From: Sisyra terminalis
Taxonomy: Eukaryota; Arthropoda; Insecta; Neuroptera; Sisyridae
Length of the DNA stretch: 64,000 nucleotides
Direction: 5' to 3'
Assembly (NCBI GenBank): GCA_958496175.1
Contig: OY292280.1
Coordinates: forward strand, 9,424,001 to 9,488,000
The position numbers were made by a program, and so were the translations under genes. The notes under the pieces are model-generated. The model was given only the letters and a program-made list of their open reading frames with translations, was not told where the DNA came from and made no database searches. Positions 20,621-33,019 of this stretch are shown here, piece by piece (the first letter of the stretch is position 1; each line of letters begins with the position of its first letter).

Positions 20621-22275
20621 AAAAAAGTTAGGTCGTTTCTCGCACATTTCGCAACATTTGGAAAGTGTTGCAAATTGAGCTTTTTTTTCTAAAAAAGCTC
20701 GCTTTCTCGAAAAATGTGCCATAAACAATGATTTTTCTTTCCATTCTCATGGTGAAAAAATTGTTTGAAAAATCCAGCACTTGAAAATTGATTCAAATTG
20801 AGCTTTTTCTTGTAAAAGCTTGTTTCCACGGATATGCTTTCAACAAAGTGTTTTCCTTTAAATACCCAAAACCATAAAATAACAACAATCAATATTATAA
20901 ATACTTTTTGGAAAATGCCTCAAATTGAGCTTTTTGTTTAAAAAGCTCACTTGCTCGAAAAATATGCCATAAACAATGTTTTTTTCATTCCATTCTTATG
21001 AACCACAAAATAACACCAGTTAGTAGTACCAAGGCTTTTTGGAAAACCCAACATTTGAAAAGTGTTGCAACTTGTGCTTTTTCTTGTAAATGCTTGTTTC
21101 CACAGAAAATTTGCCTTCAACAAAGTGTTTTCCTTTAAATATCCAAAATCACAAAAAAAAACAATTAATAGTATAAAGTTTTCTTGAAAAATGCTCAAAT
21201 TGAGCTTCTTCTGGTAAAAGCTTGTTTTCACGGAAAATATGCTTTCAACTAAGTGTTTTCCTTAAAATACCCAAAACCACAAAATAACAACAATTAATAT
21301 TATAAATACTTTTTGCAAAATGTCTCAAATTGAGCTTTTTGTGTAAAAAGCACACTTCCTCGAAAAATGTCATCAGCAGTGTTTTTTCGTTCCATTCTTA
21401 TTAACCACAAAAGAACACCAGTTTGTGATACCAAAACTTTTTGGAAAACCCAAAATTTGAAAAGCGTTAGAAATGGAGCTTTTTCTTGTAAAAGTTTGTT
21501 TCCACGAAAAATATGCTTTTAATAAAGTGTTTCCTTTAATTATCCAAGGCCACAAATTATAACCAGTTAGTAGTATAAAATTTGCTTGGAAAATGCTTCA
21601 AATTGTGCTTTTTTTTTAAAAAAAGCTCACTTTCTCGAAAAATATGCCATGACCAATGATTTTGCTTTGTATTCTCAAGATCGAAAAAGTAACACTAGTT
21701 AAAAATGAAATAATTTGTTAAATTCTCCAAATAGAGCTTTTCTTTGTAAAAGCTTGTTTTTTTTCTTTAAATATCTATAACAACAAAAAAAAATCAATTA
21801 AACGTATAAAATTTTCTTGGAAAATGCTTCAAATTGATCTTTGTCGTTAAAAAGCTCGCATTTCGAAAAATATACCATTGGCAGTGATTTTTCTTTCCAT
21901 TCTTATTAACCACAAAATATCACCAGTTTGTGGTATCAAAACTTTTTGGAAAACCCAACATTTCGAAAGTGTTGCAAATTGAGCTTTTTTTTTAAAAAAA
22001 GCTTGCTTTCTCGAAAAATATGCCATGACCAATGTTTTTCTTTGTATTCTCAAGATTGAAAAAATAACTCTAGTTAAAAGTGAAATAATTTGTAAAATTC
22101 TCCAAATTGAGCTTTTCTTTGTAAAAGCTTGTTTCCACGGAAAATATGCTTTCATCAATTTTTTTTTCTTTAAATATCCATAACCACAAAATAACACCAA
22201 TTAATAATATATAAAATCTTTTGGAAAATGCCTCAAATAGAGCTTTTTCTTTGATCGGCGTTTTTTCGCAAAATA
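20620..22275. repeat. 130-bp hairpin minisatellite, main block (about 13 units)
   Basis: The AAATTGAGCTTTTT hook recurs at about 20676, 20796, 20922, 21073, 21197, 21330, 21473, 21604, 21735, 21832, 21979, 22108 and 22236, a spacing of roughly 97-150 bp with a mode near 130. Each unit has a hairpin (GAGCTTTTT...AAAAAGCTC), a CTCGAAAAATATGCC segment and CACAAAATAACACCA. Two unit types alternate, one with GCTTGTTTCCACGG and one with GCTCACTTTCTCG. Confidence 0.85.
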
Positions 22276-22289
22276 TGCCAGCTATAAAT

Positions 22290-24290
22290 TTTCCCCCTGG
22301 TTTATTGGTTGAACTCATTTTGGGGATTTTAATTTTCACTATACTATATCGTGGGATTAGTAAAAAATTGAATTTTCACGACTGTACTAATATAGAATCC
22401 AAAAAAAAAAGAATCTATCCAATTATCGTTCGGAATTAAATTTTTGTCTTTGTTTATAAAATTGATGACATATTGTGCCTTTTAGAGCTTTGACTGAGCT
22501 TTTTATTGTGTTACGTATTTTTCTATCGCTACGTCCATATAAAAATACGAGAGTTATATTTATGTCGTATTTTATGTCGGAGATAAATCGTCGTTCTCAA
22601 TTAGATTTCTTTGTCTTAAGTTTTACTATTCTTTTTTTCTTTGGTATCATTCTGATTTGATCAGAAAATTTCCACAAATCAATTTCGCAGTGATTATTAA
22701 TGAAACGTCAATGTAATTTTCAAAGTTGGCGCGTTGCCTCCATTTTGTTGTGCAACGTGAAATAATAAAATGGCGAATTAATTATATGGCTGTGTAAAAT
22801 GAATCGACACATTAACGAGCCTGTGTCTCCCGTTAATCCGACAGAGTGCAAAACTTTCTCCCGGGAAAATAAAAATCAATTTGGAAAACGTATTTTTGCT
22901 ATTAATTACAATTAGAACTACAAACAAACTGTCTCAAATTTTTTTCTCTATCGTAAACAATTTCGCCAACTTCGTCCAAACATACATAGAGAAAATTAAA
23001 TTAGCTATATATTTGAGTTTGTTTTTTTCGTTTTCTCCCTGTCGTCCCGTTTTGAATGGGATCGAACGGGATAATAGAGAGACTGGCGACAAGGTTACTT
23101 ACGTAACTTTGTTTCGGATGCATAACAGATAAAGAAAAATCATCCCTTTCTCCGCCCGTTTCGTCTTTTATCCCGGACTCGGGAACATATCGTAGATCCC
23201 TCGGAAAACTTATCACCATACAGAACATTCCTGAACGGACCGGTATTATCCTTCCTTAATTACAGTCGACGGATAATCTAACTTCCTCATTAACTGAATT
23301 TCCTTTAAAAATATCTCACATATTTTTCCAGTTTGAAAATGCAATTTTCCAAGAAAAATATCAAATTACAAACGACGAATAACGTTGTCCTGTTACCTAA
23401 TTTGCAATATGGAAAGACAATTTTTTGTACGACCGGTTTAAATCAAAGTTAAACAAATATATTTTCAGATTAGTATTCCAAATATTTCACTAGGTCATTT
23501 ACAACTTTTTGCATTGCAAACTATTAATCGATTTTTATCGATATATCGTTAATAAATATCGATGTTGAAACCCAAAACATCAATGATACATCTTTTTTTC
23601 CTGAGCGATATTTTGTCATAGGGCCACCTTTCGTTTCATTTATTTACTCTAAATAGAAACCTCATTTAGTCATAAACGAAGAATTGTGAACTCCGTTAGT
23701 TTATAATATACCGCGTTAGAATGTAAACCAACGGTAGGTTAGGTTAGATTGTAATCTAACGATATCAGATTATAAACTGACAGAATTTACAACTTTGCGG
23801 TATCACTAAGAAATATTTTACATAAATATTATTATATGGTGGTAAATACCATAAAAAACGATATATCGTTCCTTAACTTCGATCTATCATAAATAAAACC
23901 CTCTGTAAGTCATAAACGAAGATTTGTGAACTCCGTTAGTTTAACATATACTTACATAAACCTATAGTCTAAAACCCATAGGTCATAAAACTATAATTCA
24001 TGGATAAAAATCATACAAAAATAAGTATCTACAAATTTTAGCCAGTTATCGCTGCCACAACTACGGAAATCGGCAATAAATAGACCTCACATATTATTAT
24101 CTTAATTATTCCGTTACCTTGTCACGTATTAAAATTTATAGGTGCCCCGTTTCGAAACAAAAAAATTATGGTCACGTTAGCCATGATAAGCTACTTAATA
24201 CATAGTCGTTAAAGTATACACTAGAGTAGCACAAAAAAATCGACTTGTTTATTTCGAGTCTCACTGAACTATATTAATTTGTCATGCATT
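22290..24290. other. Intronic sequence, partly unique, with a short direct repeat
   Basis: No exon is supported. At 22700-23270 the sequence is unique and moderately GC-richer. A 65-bp direct repeat (CATAAACGAAGAATTGTGAA then CTCCGTTAGTTTA) occurs at about 23670-23705 and 23911-23945. A GGTTAGGTTAG motif lies at about 23737. Confidence 0.45.
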
Positions 24291-24299
24291 TAAATCCCT

Positions 24300-24660
24300 C
24301 TCCAACAATCAGGATTCAAACAATTTTTTTGGGGTCACCCAAGAGAGAAAAGTACCCAAAAATGGGTTGAAATTTAATTTTTGAGGTTTCACTATGAATA
24401 TCATTTTAAATCAATCGGAATTTTATTTTAATTGCAAGTTTGACGATTAATAACTTTGAGAAAAGTTATTTGACCCCAAAAATGTACAGTACCTTTTTTG
24501 TAGAACATTTAATTTGTTTCAAGAATATTTATAAAAATATGCTCGGAACATCAATATTTCATTTGTCATGGTATTCTAAAGCTAAAAATCAAATCGTTAA
24601 AAATGGATCACTGTCACCCAAAATATTTAAAAGTACCCAAAAGTGAGTCAAAAAATTGAT
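24300..24660. repeat. Single-copy relative of the satellite/foldback core
   Basis: It contains ACCTTTTTTGTAGAACATTT followed by an AAGAATAT block and TAAAAATCAAATCGTTAAAA. The order of these blocks resembles the satellite monomer at 38531-45034 and the single relative at 57440-57760. No terminal repeats were found. Confidence 0.5.
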
Positions 24661-24730
24661 TTTTAACCTTAGATTCACTAAAGACTTGAGTAGTAATAAA
24701 GCGACGGTAATTGAAGATTATTCAAAAAAA
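24660..24730 (+). repeat. SINE tail fragment
   Basis: TTCACTAAAGACTTGAGTAG then AAAGCGACGGTAATTGAAG matches the 3' part of the SINE family without a head. Confidence 0.5.
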
Positions 24731-24880
24731 AATCTTGGCAATCGAAGGAACTGAGGCTCAATAAACTTACGCAACTAAAATACGTATTTGAATTGCCATA
24801 TTATCATTTTAAGTGAATGAAACTATTCTTCATTATTCGGTGAATGTTTCACAAATGTCAGACATAAAATAATCAAATAA

Positions 24881-25060
24881 CCTTATTGGTGGCCGAGTGG
24901 TCAAGGTGGCTGCTACAAAATCAGTAGGTGTTGGGTTCGAATCTTATATCAAGCAAATTTTTGATATTTCTCGATTTACGAATTTTTGTTAACTCTAGAG
25001 TCGCTAAAAACTTTTGTGATTCAACAGCGACGGAAAATAACAAAAATTATCCTTAAATTG
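24881..25060 (+). repeat. tRNA-derived SINE
   Basis: The head TTGGTGGCCGAGTGGTCAAG matches the A-box side of a Leu/Ser tRNA, and GTTGGGTTCGAATCTTA matches the B-box. The body contains GATATTTCTCGATTTACGAA and the tail ACAGCGACGGAAAATAACAA. The FB copy at 25071 is inserted immediately beyond its tail. Confidence 0.8.
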
Positions 25061-25520
25061 AAAAAAGAATCAAAATAAGATTTTTTCGCGGACTTTGAAT
25101 AGTTATACTGTGTATACAATATATACAATATATTGCGGTTCAATTTATGTAGCATAATTTAATATAATAATATATAAAAATCATACCATAAACATAAATT
25201 TGAACAGAAGTTCAAACAAAAATATTTGTAACGTATTGCCCAGATACGTATTTCGATTGCCAAGCAATCTTCCTCAGTGGTCATCAAGTAGTTTGGATCA
25301 CTCCGTAATTGTTTTGTGATGATTCACCTTGTGATGACCACTGAGAAAGATTGCTTGGCAATTGAAATACGTATCTGGGCAATACGTCACAAATATCTTT
25401 GTTTGATTTTCTGTTTAAATTTATGTTTATGGAATGATTTTTATATATTATTTTATTAAATTATACTACATAAATTGGATCACAATATATTCTATATATT
25501 GTATACACAGAAAAAAGAAT
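25061..25520. mobile_element. Foldback element FB, copy 2, with target duplication
   Basis: The element spans 25071-25510 between direct repeats AAAAAAGAAT (25061-25070 and 25511-25520). The left end is the long form, CAAAATAAGATTTTTTCGC. The right end is the short form ending GTATACACAG. The arms carry ATACGTATTTCGATTGCC. The loop is nearly absent. Confidence 0.8.
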
Positions 25521-25639
25521 GTCCAAAATCTAGCCAGTTGATTTCAATTGATTGGATCTAAAACGAATGGAGAGGAGGGGAAACATAGTTTTTTGTATGT
25601 TATGATTGTTACATATAAATTCTAGAAACAAATCGCAAA

Positions 25640-26037
25640 ATTTTATAGGAATTAAAGAAAATTTATAGTTTTCGATTGTAGTAACATTTTTTGATTTGAT
25701 ACAAAATTTTACCTCGTGATTGAATTTACTAACCGGAAGTGATATATGGCACTGTGAAAATTTGGGAAATGCCACATTCATTGGGTGGAAAGGCGGAAGT
25801 AGTAGAATTTTTCTGGAAATTAGCACAGTTGTACAGGAATTAAAGAAAATATAAAGTTTTCGGTTTCGGTTGGAAAAACGATTTTTGATCTGATACAAAA
25901 TTTAACCTCGTGATTATATTTACTAACCGGAAGTGATGTATGGGACTGAGAAAATTTGGGAAATGCCAAGTTCAATATATGGAATGGTAGAAGTGGAGGG
26001 GTGATTGAATTTTTCGGGAAATTAGCGCAAAAATGTA
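25640..26037. repeat. Tandem duplication, about 195 bp x 2
   Basis: Two adjacent copies start GAATTAAAGAAAAT at about 25649 and 25837. They share ACTAACCGGAAGTGAT and AAAATTTGGGAAATGCCA. The frames across them on the minus strand look alike only because of the duplication. Confidence 0.8.
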
Positions 26038-26039
26038 GG

Positions 26040-27110
26040 TGTGATTGGATCAAGGAGTTCAAGGGTTGGTTTCCCTTTCGTACCAAAAATCGCACGTCAT
26101 TGTCATTGATTATTATTGTTAAATCATGGCAGTGACACGTGTTTCGCATGGAATGTCAACAATTTTCCGTTTAATGGATATGGAAAATAGAAAACGAAAG
26201 GCAAACCAAATATTTTCCGCATCGTAAGTGTTTAGTTGGGAATTTTCCAGCGGTGACAAATTCAACTATGAAACGGAACGGGTGGAACTGTAATTGTCAC
26301 AAACAACTTCTCACTTGATACTTTTCGTATGGGAAATTCGCATTTTTCCGATCTCCATCGCTGTTTGCGACATACGAAAATTTAAATATTTTTAAATAAA
26401 GAAATCTCGTCACAAAACAACTTTATAAGTATGCCACTGGGAGATTCACAATAGAATTAATAGCGAACAGGAAATGGAAAAGGACGAAATGTTCCTTGAG
26501 GAAAACATGGAATGTGCGAAGGATGAGGGGAGCACAGTTGGGGTTGATTCTGGCGTTGGGTTCACTTGTTCAGAGGCGTTCATTTGACAGTTGACATTTT
26601 ACGTTTATGTTTTAGCTTCTCATATGTTATTTATTTGAAAATGTTCACTGTGGATTCTGGATTGGAAATTTGATTTCCCACATATTTTTCAAATTAACGT
26701 CAAAACATTTTTAATGTCATCCACTTGGAAACCAACAGCTTTAAATATTACGACTCTCACCCCAAAAGCCTTCACACTTCCATTAGGTAATCATACCTTA
26801 ATCCAAAGAAAGAAAGTGTACGAAAGGGAGGGACATCTGACGAAAGTAAAATTACCTTTAGGTCAAATAAATTTTTAAAAAAAATCATTTTTTCTAGACT
26901 AACCTAATAGGACCACACATTCTGATGAGTAAAAGACAATTTTGCCCCGACCCCCTCTTTTAATCTTCCCCCCGTTCAGCAATGTTGTACTACACTATTG
27001 CCAAGCGCTATTTTAATTTTTACCTGAGAGAAATTTAGAATTTCGAAGGTAATAAGTGTAAGTTGCAAATGTTACTAAATTTAGCTAACTATTAAAATAT
27101 TCGATACTTT
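26040..27110. other. Unique intronic sequence
   Basis: I see no exon or repeat family. Base composition is less extreme between 26100 and 26600. Confidence 0.4.
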
Positions 27111-27114
27111 ATAT

Positions 27115-27935
27115 TTGAGAAGACAAACCATGTCAAAAGAAAACCATACTTTTTTCAGGATTGAATTGGAGGACAAAACAGAACTTGTTATGTTTTGTCA
27201 TATACGGTTTATTTCATTTGCGTTATTTATATTTATTTACATCACAAATGGTTTCTTCGAAATTCGTCAAGATTATGCATTTTCCAAGTTGTTCTGTTTT
27301 GTCATGTTATTAGTTCCAATCATTTGTTTTGCACTTTCTAAAGTAATACCTATATTATTCTCTAAAGCAAACTTTCGTATGAGCAACTTACAAGTAGGCT
27401 AATACTTTCCTCATGGTAATCGAATAATAAGCATATAAATGGGGAATAGCCTTTAAAAAACATAAACAAAAAAACCAAGCTAAATATACTACCCAATTAA
27501 AGCTAGTACTACCAATGATAAAAGGAAAATCATTCGGAACAAAAACTAAATTTCAACTCATCAAAAAAAAAAAAAATAATGGTAAAATGGGAACAGAAAT
27601 AATTTCCCTTCTTTACATTTAATTTACGGTATTTAATGAACCACCTTTAGAAGAAATTCCTGTTTTTTAAGGTTATTACTCTTTTTAGGATTGTATTGGA
27701 GGACAAAACAGAACTTGTTGTGGTTTGTCATATACGGTTTATTTCATTTGCGTTATTTATATTTATTTACATCACAAATGGTTTCTTCGAAATTCGTCAA
27801 GATTATGCATTTTCCAAATTGTTCTGTTTTGTCATGTTTTTAATTCCATTCATTTTTTTCACTACCTAAAAAAAAACATGTATTATTCTCTAAAGCAAAC
27901 TTTCGTATGAGTAACTTAGAACAATTTGGCTAATC
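27115..27935 (+). repeat. Two direct copies of a 248-bp segment, with an FB piece between
   Basis: 27155-27402 and 27688-27935 are about 92% identical (GGATTGAATTGGAGGACAAA to TAAAGCAAACTTTCGTATGA). Copy 1 is open for 95 codons with two hydrophobic stretches. Copy 2 is frameshifted. Between them, 27578-27625 is a piece of the FB loop (GGGAACAGAAATAATTTCCC). I do not think the frame is a gene. Confidence 0.6.
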
Positions 27936-28306
27936 AAAACAAGATTTTTTCGCTGAGTTTGAACAGTTATACTGTGTATACAATATATAGGATATATTGC
28001 GGTCCAATTTATGTAGTATAATTTAATATAATAATAATATTTAAAAATCATACCATAAACATAAATTTGAACAGAAGTTCAAACAAAAATATTTGTGACG
28101 TATTGCCCAGATACGTATTTCGATTGCCAAGCAACTTCCTTAGTGGTCATCAAGTAGTTTGGATCACTCCGTAACTGCTTTGTGATGATTCACCTTGCAG
28201 TCTACTACTATCTTCTGACTGAATAGTTATACTATATATGTATTATAGTGTATATAAAAAAAATTAATGGTAAAATGGGAACAGAAATAATTTCCCTACT
28301 CTACTT
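27935..28306. mobile_element. Foldback element FB, copy 4, right arm missing
   Basis: The long-form left end (CAAAACAAGATTTTTTCGC), the full left arm and the loop up to ATAATTTCCCTACTCTAC are present. The right arm is absent, and no target duplication can be found. Confidence 0.7.
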
Positions 28307-28309
28307 GTT

Positions 28310-29790
28310 ATGTTTTCTCATATATGGTATATTTAACTTATGTTTTTTTATTCATTTAAATCATGTATTTTCTGAGTATTGAATGAGTACTTCTCATTAA
28401 TGGAAGTGCCTTAAACTGAGAGTTTTGTTGGATATTAACATTTGAACTGCTAGCAGCTCCCCATAACTGGATTTCATAGGTTCCATAGTTCCAACCCCTT
28501 CCAATACGTTTAAGACATGCGCTAATATAGTTTGCTTAGTTCAATTTAAATTCGGGGCTCCGGAAGATAGCGCTAGCATATGGTTTTAGTCTTCCTCTTG
28601 TATATTGCAAAATATTTTATCCATTTTATAACTATCATTGTTTATGAGGGAAAATTTAATTTTTTTGTGCCTCCTAAGTAACACAAATGAGGACTTTTGA
28701 TCAAACTGTGTGTTTTTTTGTCAAAGAAAACCGAATTTAATGACGATTTATAAAAAATTCATAAAACATATTCAAGTTAATGTCGCACAAACGATTTAAG
28801 AAAATTATAAATACGAAAAAAAACATATAAATATAGGGAATATAAGACCCTTAGTTTTTCTTTTGTTCATTAAAATGAAAATAAGACAGTTAATATAAAG
28901 AAGAATGTAAGCTTTCTTCATTAAAAAATTTTCTTTCTTGTTTATTTGCGTTTTTTTTTTCACATTTTTTTTTTCTGTATTATTCCAGTGTGTATATTTG
29001 TTGGTCAATTGACAACAAGGACGCGAAATTAAAAAAATATGACATTAATTGGGGGTGAGTGGGTGGCGAAGCTTGGCGTAAAGCTCCTGGGAACTTGGGG
29101 GGCATGCGTGGGGGAATGCGAAACAAATCATCGGAAACGTAAACAATCATAAATGAGTACTTTTTCGTTTCACATTGTGTAAGACATACGCGAAATTATT
29201 ATTTGACATTTTCCCGCTTTTTTTTCAGGACACGTAATTGAATTCCGTCGAAAAAGGAAATTTGAATGGGAAATGAGAGCTTTTACGGATTCACATTATA
29301 CAAAAAAAGAAAAAGAAAAGAAAAGTGACAATGCACAATAAGAGCAAAATATGACGGGATCCGGATGAGGTGGAGGGTGATATCTAGTGTTGGTAGTGCT
29401 AGGGGTTAGGGGTGAATGATTAACAAATGGGGAAAGACTTTCATCGAACTTAGAATATTGTGATTTCGGTTTATAGATTCTCATTTTTCTCGAGTAGGGT
29501 AGAGTGGGGCTTAAAGGTCCACCATGAGTATCTAAAATTGGCATATTGCTCTATTTAACTATAATGTTAGGGATGAGGAAGTGTAAAAAGCATTTTGAGG
29601 CCACACTGGCAGTTAAGCTACATCCCAGATAGGAGATTTACGACGGTACCTAGATATTTTTGCGCAAGTAAAATTTTTAATTATTATTCTTTTCGGTTTC
29701 CAGCAGTAATATTGCTTTGACTAGACTAAAACATAAATTATTAGTATATGAGATTTAGTGGTATTTCAGGAATTATTATTAGTTTTTAGC
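28310..29790. other. Intronic sequence with one dispersed repeat
   Basis: At 28395-28490 a segment (GGAAGTGCCTTAAACTGAGA then GAACTGCTAGCAG) matches 34728-34815. The rest is unique. No exon is supported. Confidence 0.45.
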
Positions 29791-29792
29791 AA

Positions 29793-31753
29793 AGGGTCTA
29801 GCAGGATCCACATGGCGAGTTGGCCCCCAAATAGGAACCTATGTCGAAACTTATGTTAAAATATCGGCTTGATATACAAACACATTTTATATACTTTTCG
29901 CGACCAAATTCCTCTTTGACCTTGAGAAATGGACAAAAATTTCCCCCCGCATGACTATTTTTCAAAAGTTATATATCTCAAAAACTAATTAAGCTAGAGA
30001 AGTGAAACCAACGGAGGCTTTAGATTATTTTACAGACTATAACATATACTTTTTTGAAATTTTTAGAAAAAAAATTATTCAAAACAAATCCAAATAAACA
30101 AATGAATATTTTTTTTTTGTGTTCTTTGAAAATGACAATCACGAAAATAATATATTTTATGCTTCTACATGAGCACTATAACTCATAAAAATTGCGTGAA
30201 AAAATAGTTGGTGCAACACCTTGAAAAAAAATTAAATGTGATTTACGCCTACTAATATACCTCGGTTTTATTTTTTTTCGAAGTGTTGCACCACTTTTTT
30301 TTTCATAAAACTTCAATAAAAAATAGGCCACATATAGGAGCCATACATATATTATTTTCATAATTGTAAGTCTAAGGAAACATAAAAAAATATTTTTTTA
30401 TTAGTTTTTTTGTTTTTCTATATTTACTCTTAAGATGATTACTTTCAAGATCAAAATAATTGATCCCAAAAGAAAAAAAAACAACTAGTGTTCAATTTTT
30501 ATTAAAATAAAAATAAAAAAAAATATCGTCCCTGCTATAATTTATTACAACTGGAATACTATGCATCTCCAATTAATTCTGGGTACATATTGACGGCATC
30601 TGAACTACTTGCTTTTCTTCGTTTAGCTTAGGATATTATTCACTGACTCATACCAAAATTTTTACCGGTTCTACCTAAAGTGGGCGAATAAATGAACTTT
30701 CAAATAATATTTTAAAACAATGTGTAAAATAAGCCCCTAATATCATTAGGATAGAAGTAAAATCAAGACATATGTAGAAATAGCAAGGACGTTCGTATAT
30801 ACAATGATTATATTTCGAATGGTAAAGATTGTATGTTTCGCTATTCCTGTAATTCTCCAATAGAAACTTTACAGTGGGATATTGTTGTCATGCAACAGCT
30901 TTTATTTGTTATTTTTCATATGAACAATAGTTATCCAGAATTCTGGGTCCTACCAGATACTAACTAAATTATTTTAGGTTCATAATATTCTAGTTGTTAT
31001 AAATTATAACAGTGACGATAATTTTTTTTTATTCTTATTTTAATAAAAATTGAACAGTAGTTGGTTTTTCTTTTTTTTTGGGATCCATTATTTTGATCTT
31101 GAAAGTAATAATCTTAAGAGTAAATATTGAAAAACAAAAAACTAATATTTTTTTTTTATGTTTCCTTAGACTTACAATTACGAAAATAGTACATGTTTTG
31201 CTACTATATGTGGTCTATTTTTTATTGAAGTCTTGTGAAAAAAATTTGGTGCAACACTTCGAAAAAAAATAAAACCGAGGTTTATTAGTAGGCGTAAGTC
31301 ACTTTTAATTTTTTTTCTCAAGGTGTTGCACCAACTATTTTTTCAAGTAACTTTTAAGAGTTATAGTGCTCATGTAGAAGCATAAAATATATTTTTTTCG
31401 TGATTGTCATTTTCAGAGAACACAAAAAAAAAAATACTTCATTTGCTTTTTGGATTTTTTTTGTATAATTTTTTTTTCTAAAAATTTCAAAAAAATATAT
31501 AATTTACTCTGTAAAATAATCTAAAGCCTCGCGTTGGTTTCACTTCTCTAGCTTAATTAGTTTTTGAGATATATCACTTTCAAAAATAGCCATGCGGGGG
31601 GACATTTTTGCCCATATCTCAAGGTCAAAGAGGAATTTGGTCGCGAAAAGTATATAAATGTAATTGTATATCAAGCCGATATTTTAACATAAGTTTGGAT
31701 ATAGGTTCCTATTTGGGGGCCAACTCGCAATGTGGATCCTGCTAGACCCCTTA
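29793..31753. mobile_element. Large foldback element, about 2 kb
   Basis: The left arm (29793-30530) and right arm (about 31020-31753) are inverted copies over roughly 700 bp. They begin AAGGGTCTAGCAGGATCCAC and end TGGATCCTGCTAGACCCCTT. The central 490 bp (30530-31020) is unrelated to other repeats here and has no clear reading frame. The right junction ends in TTAA, the left in a degraded GCAA, so a TTAA target is possible. Confidence 0.8.
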
Positions 31754-31779
31754 AAACACAGTAAACTAGTTATAACACT

Positions 31780-31842
31780 TGAACGTAACTGGGGTAAAAA
31801 GATCCACGTGGATCTTTTCCTTACCCAGTCACGTGAAAGTTG
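31780..31842. repeat. Short palindrome centred on CACGTG
   Basis: AAAAGATCCACGTGGATCTT is a near-perfect palindrome around 31808. Weaker symmetry extends outward to CCAGTCACGTG on the right and AACGTAACTGG on the left. Confidence 0.6.
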
Positions 31843-32037
31843 GATTCAACGCAATCTTTGCAAGCAATAGGTCCATGAAAACTGTATTTCTGACCAAGGG
31901 TTTGTTTACTTCGTTTGTAATAATTGTGATCCGGAAATGATGAGTTTGATTAAGTTAAGTAAAAGGTATAAAAAAAATTTACTTATATTACAATTAATGT
32001 CAATATTATTATAAAGAAAGAAAATTTTTGTTTACTT

Positions 32038-32260
32038 AATTTGCAACTCTTACAGTTTTGGATTCGGCCATATTTTTGCATACCCTTCATTTCTAGTTAG
32101 CACATCCTGTTTATTAACTTTGAGTAGAAAATTCTCAGCATTTTTTGTTATAAGATAATTTATTTTTAGTCTATTTCCTATTTAAATTTTCAACTCAAAG
32201 AGAAGAACCACAGCAAAAATGGGGTCACCAGGACCTTTAAAATAAATGGAGTGATATTGG
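32038..32260. repeat. Inverted repeat arm, left (partner 34035-34255)
   Basis: This is an inverted copy of 34035-34255 at about 88% identity. It shares AATTTGCAACTCTTA, TGTTATAAGATAATTTATTT and GGTCCTGGTGACCC in the respective orientations. It abuts the Jockey-type RT remnant. Confidence 0.75.
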
Positions 32261-33010
32261 AACCAATACCAGTACCAAATACCACACCTTGTTGAAGGCA
32301 TATGGGATGTCCAGGAAAACTACGGAACAGTAAACCTTATTGTTTATTACCCTCATGATTGTAGATGTTACTCAGTGAACTTTTTCGGTGGTGGAATGTT
32401 CCTTGCGAAATCCGAACTGGTGGTTTGGAATGAGATCCTGTTCATCGATATAGGGTTGCAATTTTTTTTAGAATCATACGAAGAATTTTGAAATTGGAAT
32501 CAGTCTGAAGATATGTACGAATTTCTTCTGGATACGTCACGTGGCGCATGAGGCCACCTGTGTATTTTATAAACCTTGGGTAACAAGCTGATTAGCCTAT
32601 ATGCCTTCGCGTCGTTTTCGGGCTTTCCTGGCTTGTGGATCATAATTATCCTCGCAATCTTCCAGTATGATGGAATATTACCTCTGGCAATTATAACATT
32701 GAAGAAGGAGGCAAGCACCATGATTGCATTGGAAGGGAGTTCCTTCAATATTCGACCAGTTACTCTTTCGTATCCCGGAACCTTTTTTGGGTTTTCCTTT
32801 TCATGTGATCAAAAAGTCACTTCTTCAGGTGTAATATAGAAAGAAGATGGTTCTGCTCCATTACTTGGTTGACCATTTACTGTTTCTTCAGCGGTGAGCT
32901 CATTTTGATTATCGAAGAGTTGGAAAACTTTTGCCAAGTGAGTAGCTAACATTTCAGATTTTTCTCTGTCAGTTCTGGCTCATTCCCCATTCTGCCCCAT
33001 TCTGGTCTGA
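32255..33010 (-). pseudogene. Jockey-type LINE reverse transcriptase remnant
   Basis: On the minus strand a frame from about 32990 reads ATHLAKVFQLFDN, then PEEVTF, then KELPSNAIMVLASFFNVII, then SYWKIARIIMIHKPGKP, then AYRLISLLPKVYKI. After a frameshift it continues with PYIDEQDLIPNHQFGFRKEH and VVFLDI. These are the RT motifs 0-2 of Jockey-clade LINEs (W-K-x-A-x-x-I-x-K-P-G-K; S-Y-R-P-I-S-L-L; H-Q-F-G-F-R). There is a stop after PEEVTF, one in the VH*V position and frameshifts. Sequence past the first catalytic Asp is lost. Confidence 0.85.
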
Positions 33011-33019
33011 TTAAGACTA

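Noticed and set aside
25530..26149. Two minus-strand frames of 109-122 codons that resemble each other
   Set aside because: Their likeness is explained by the 195-bp tandem DNA duplication. There is no domain and no plausible splice sites.
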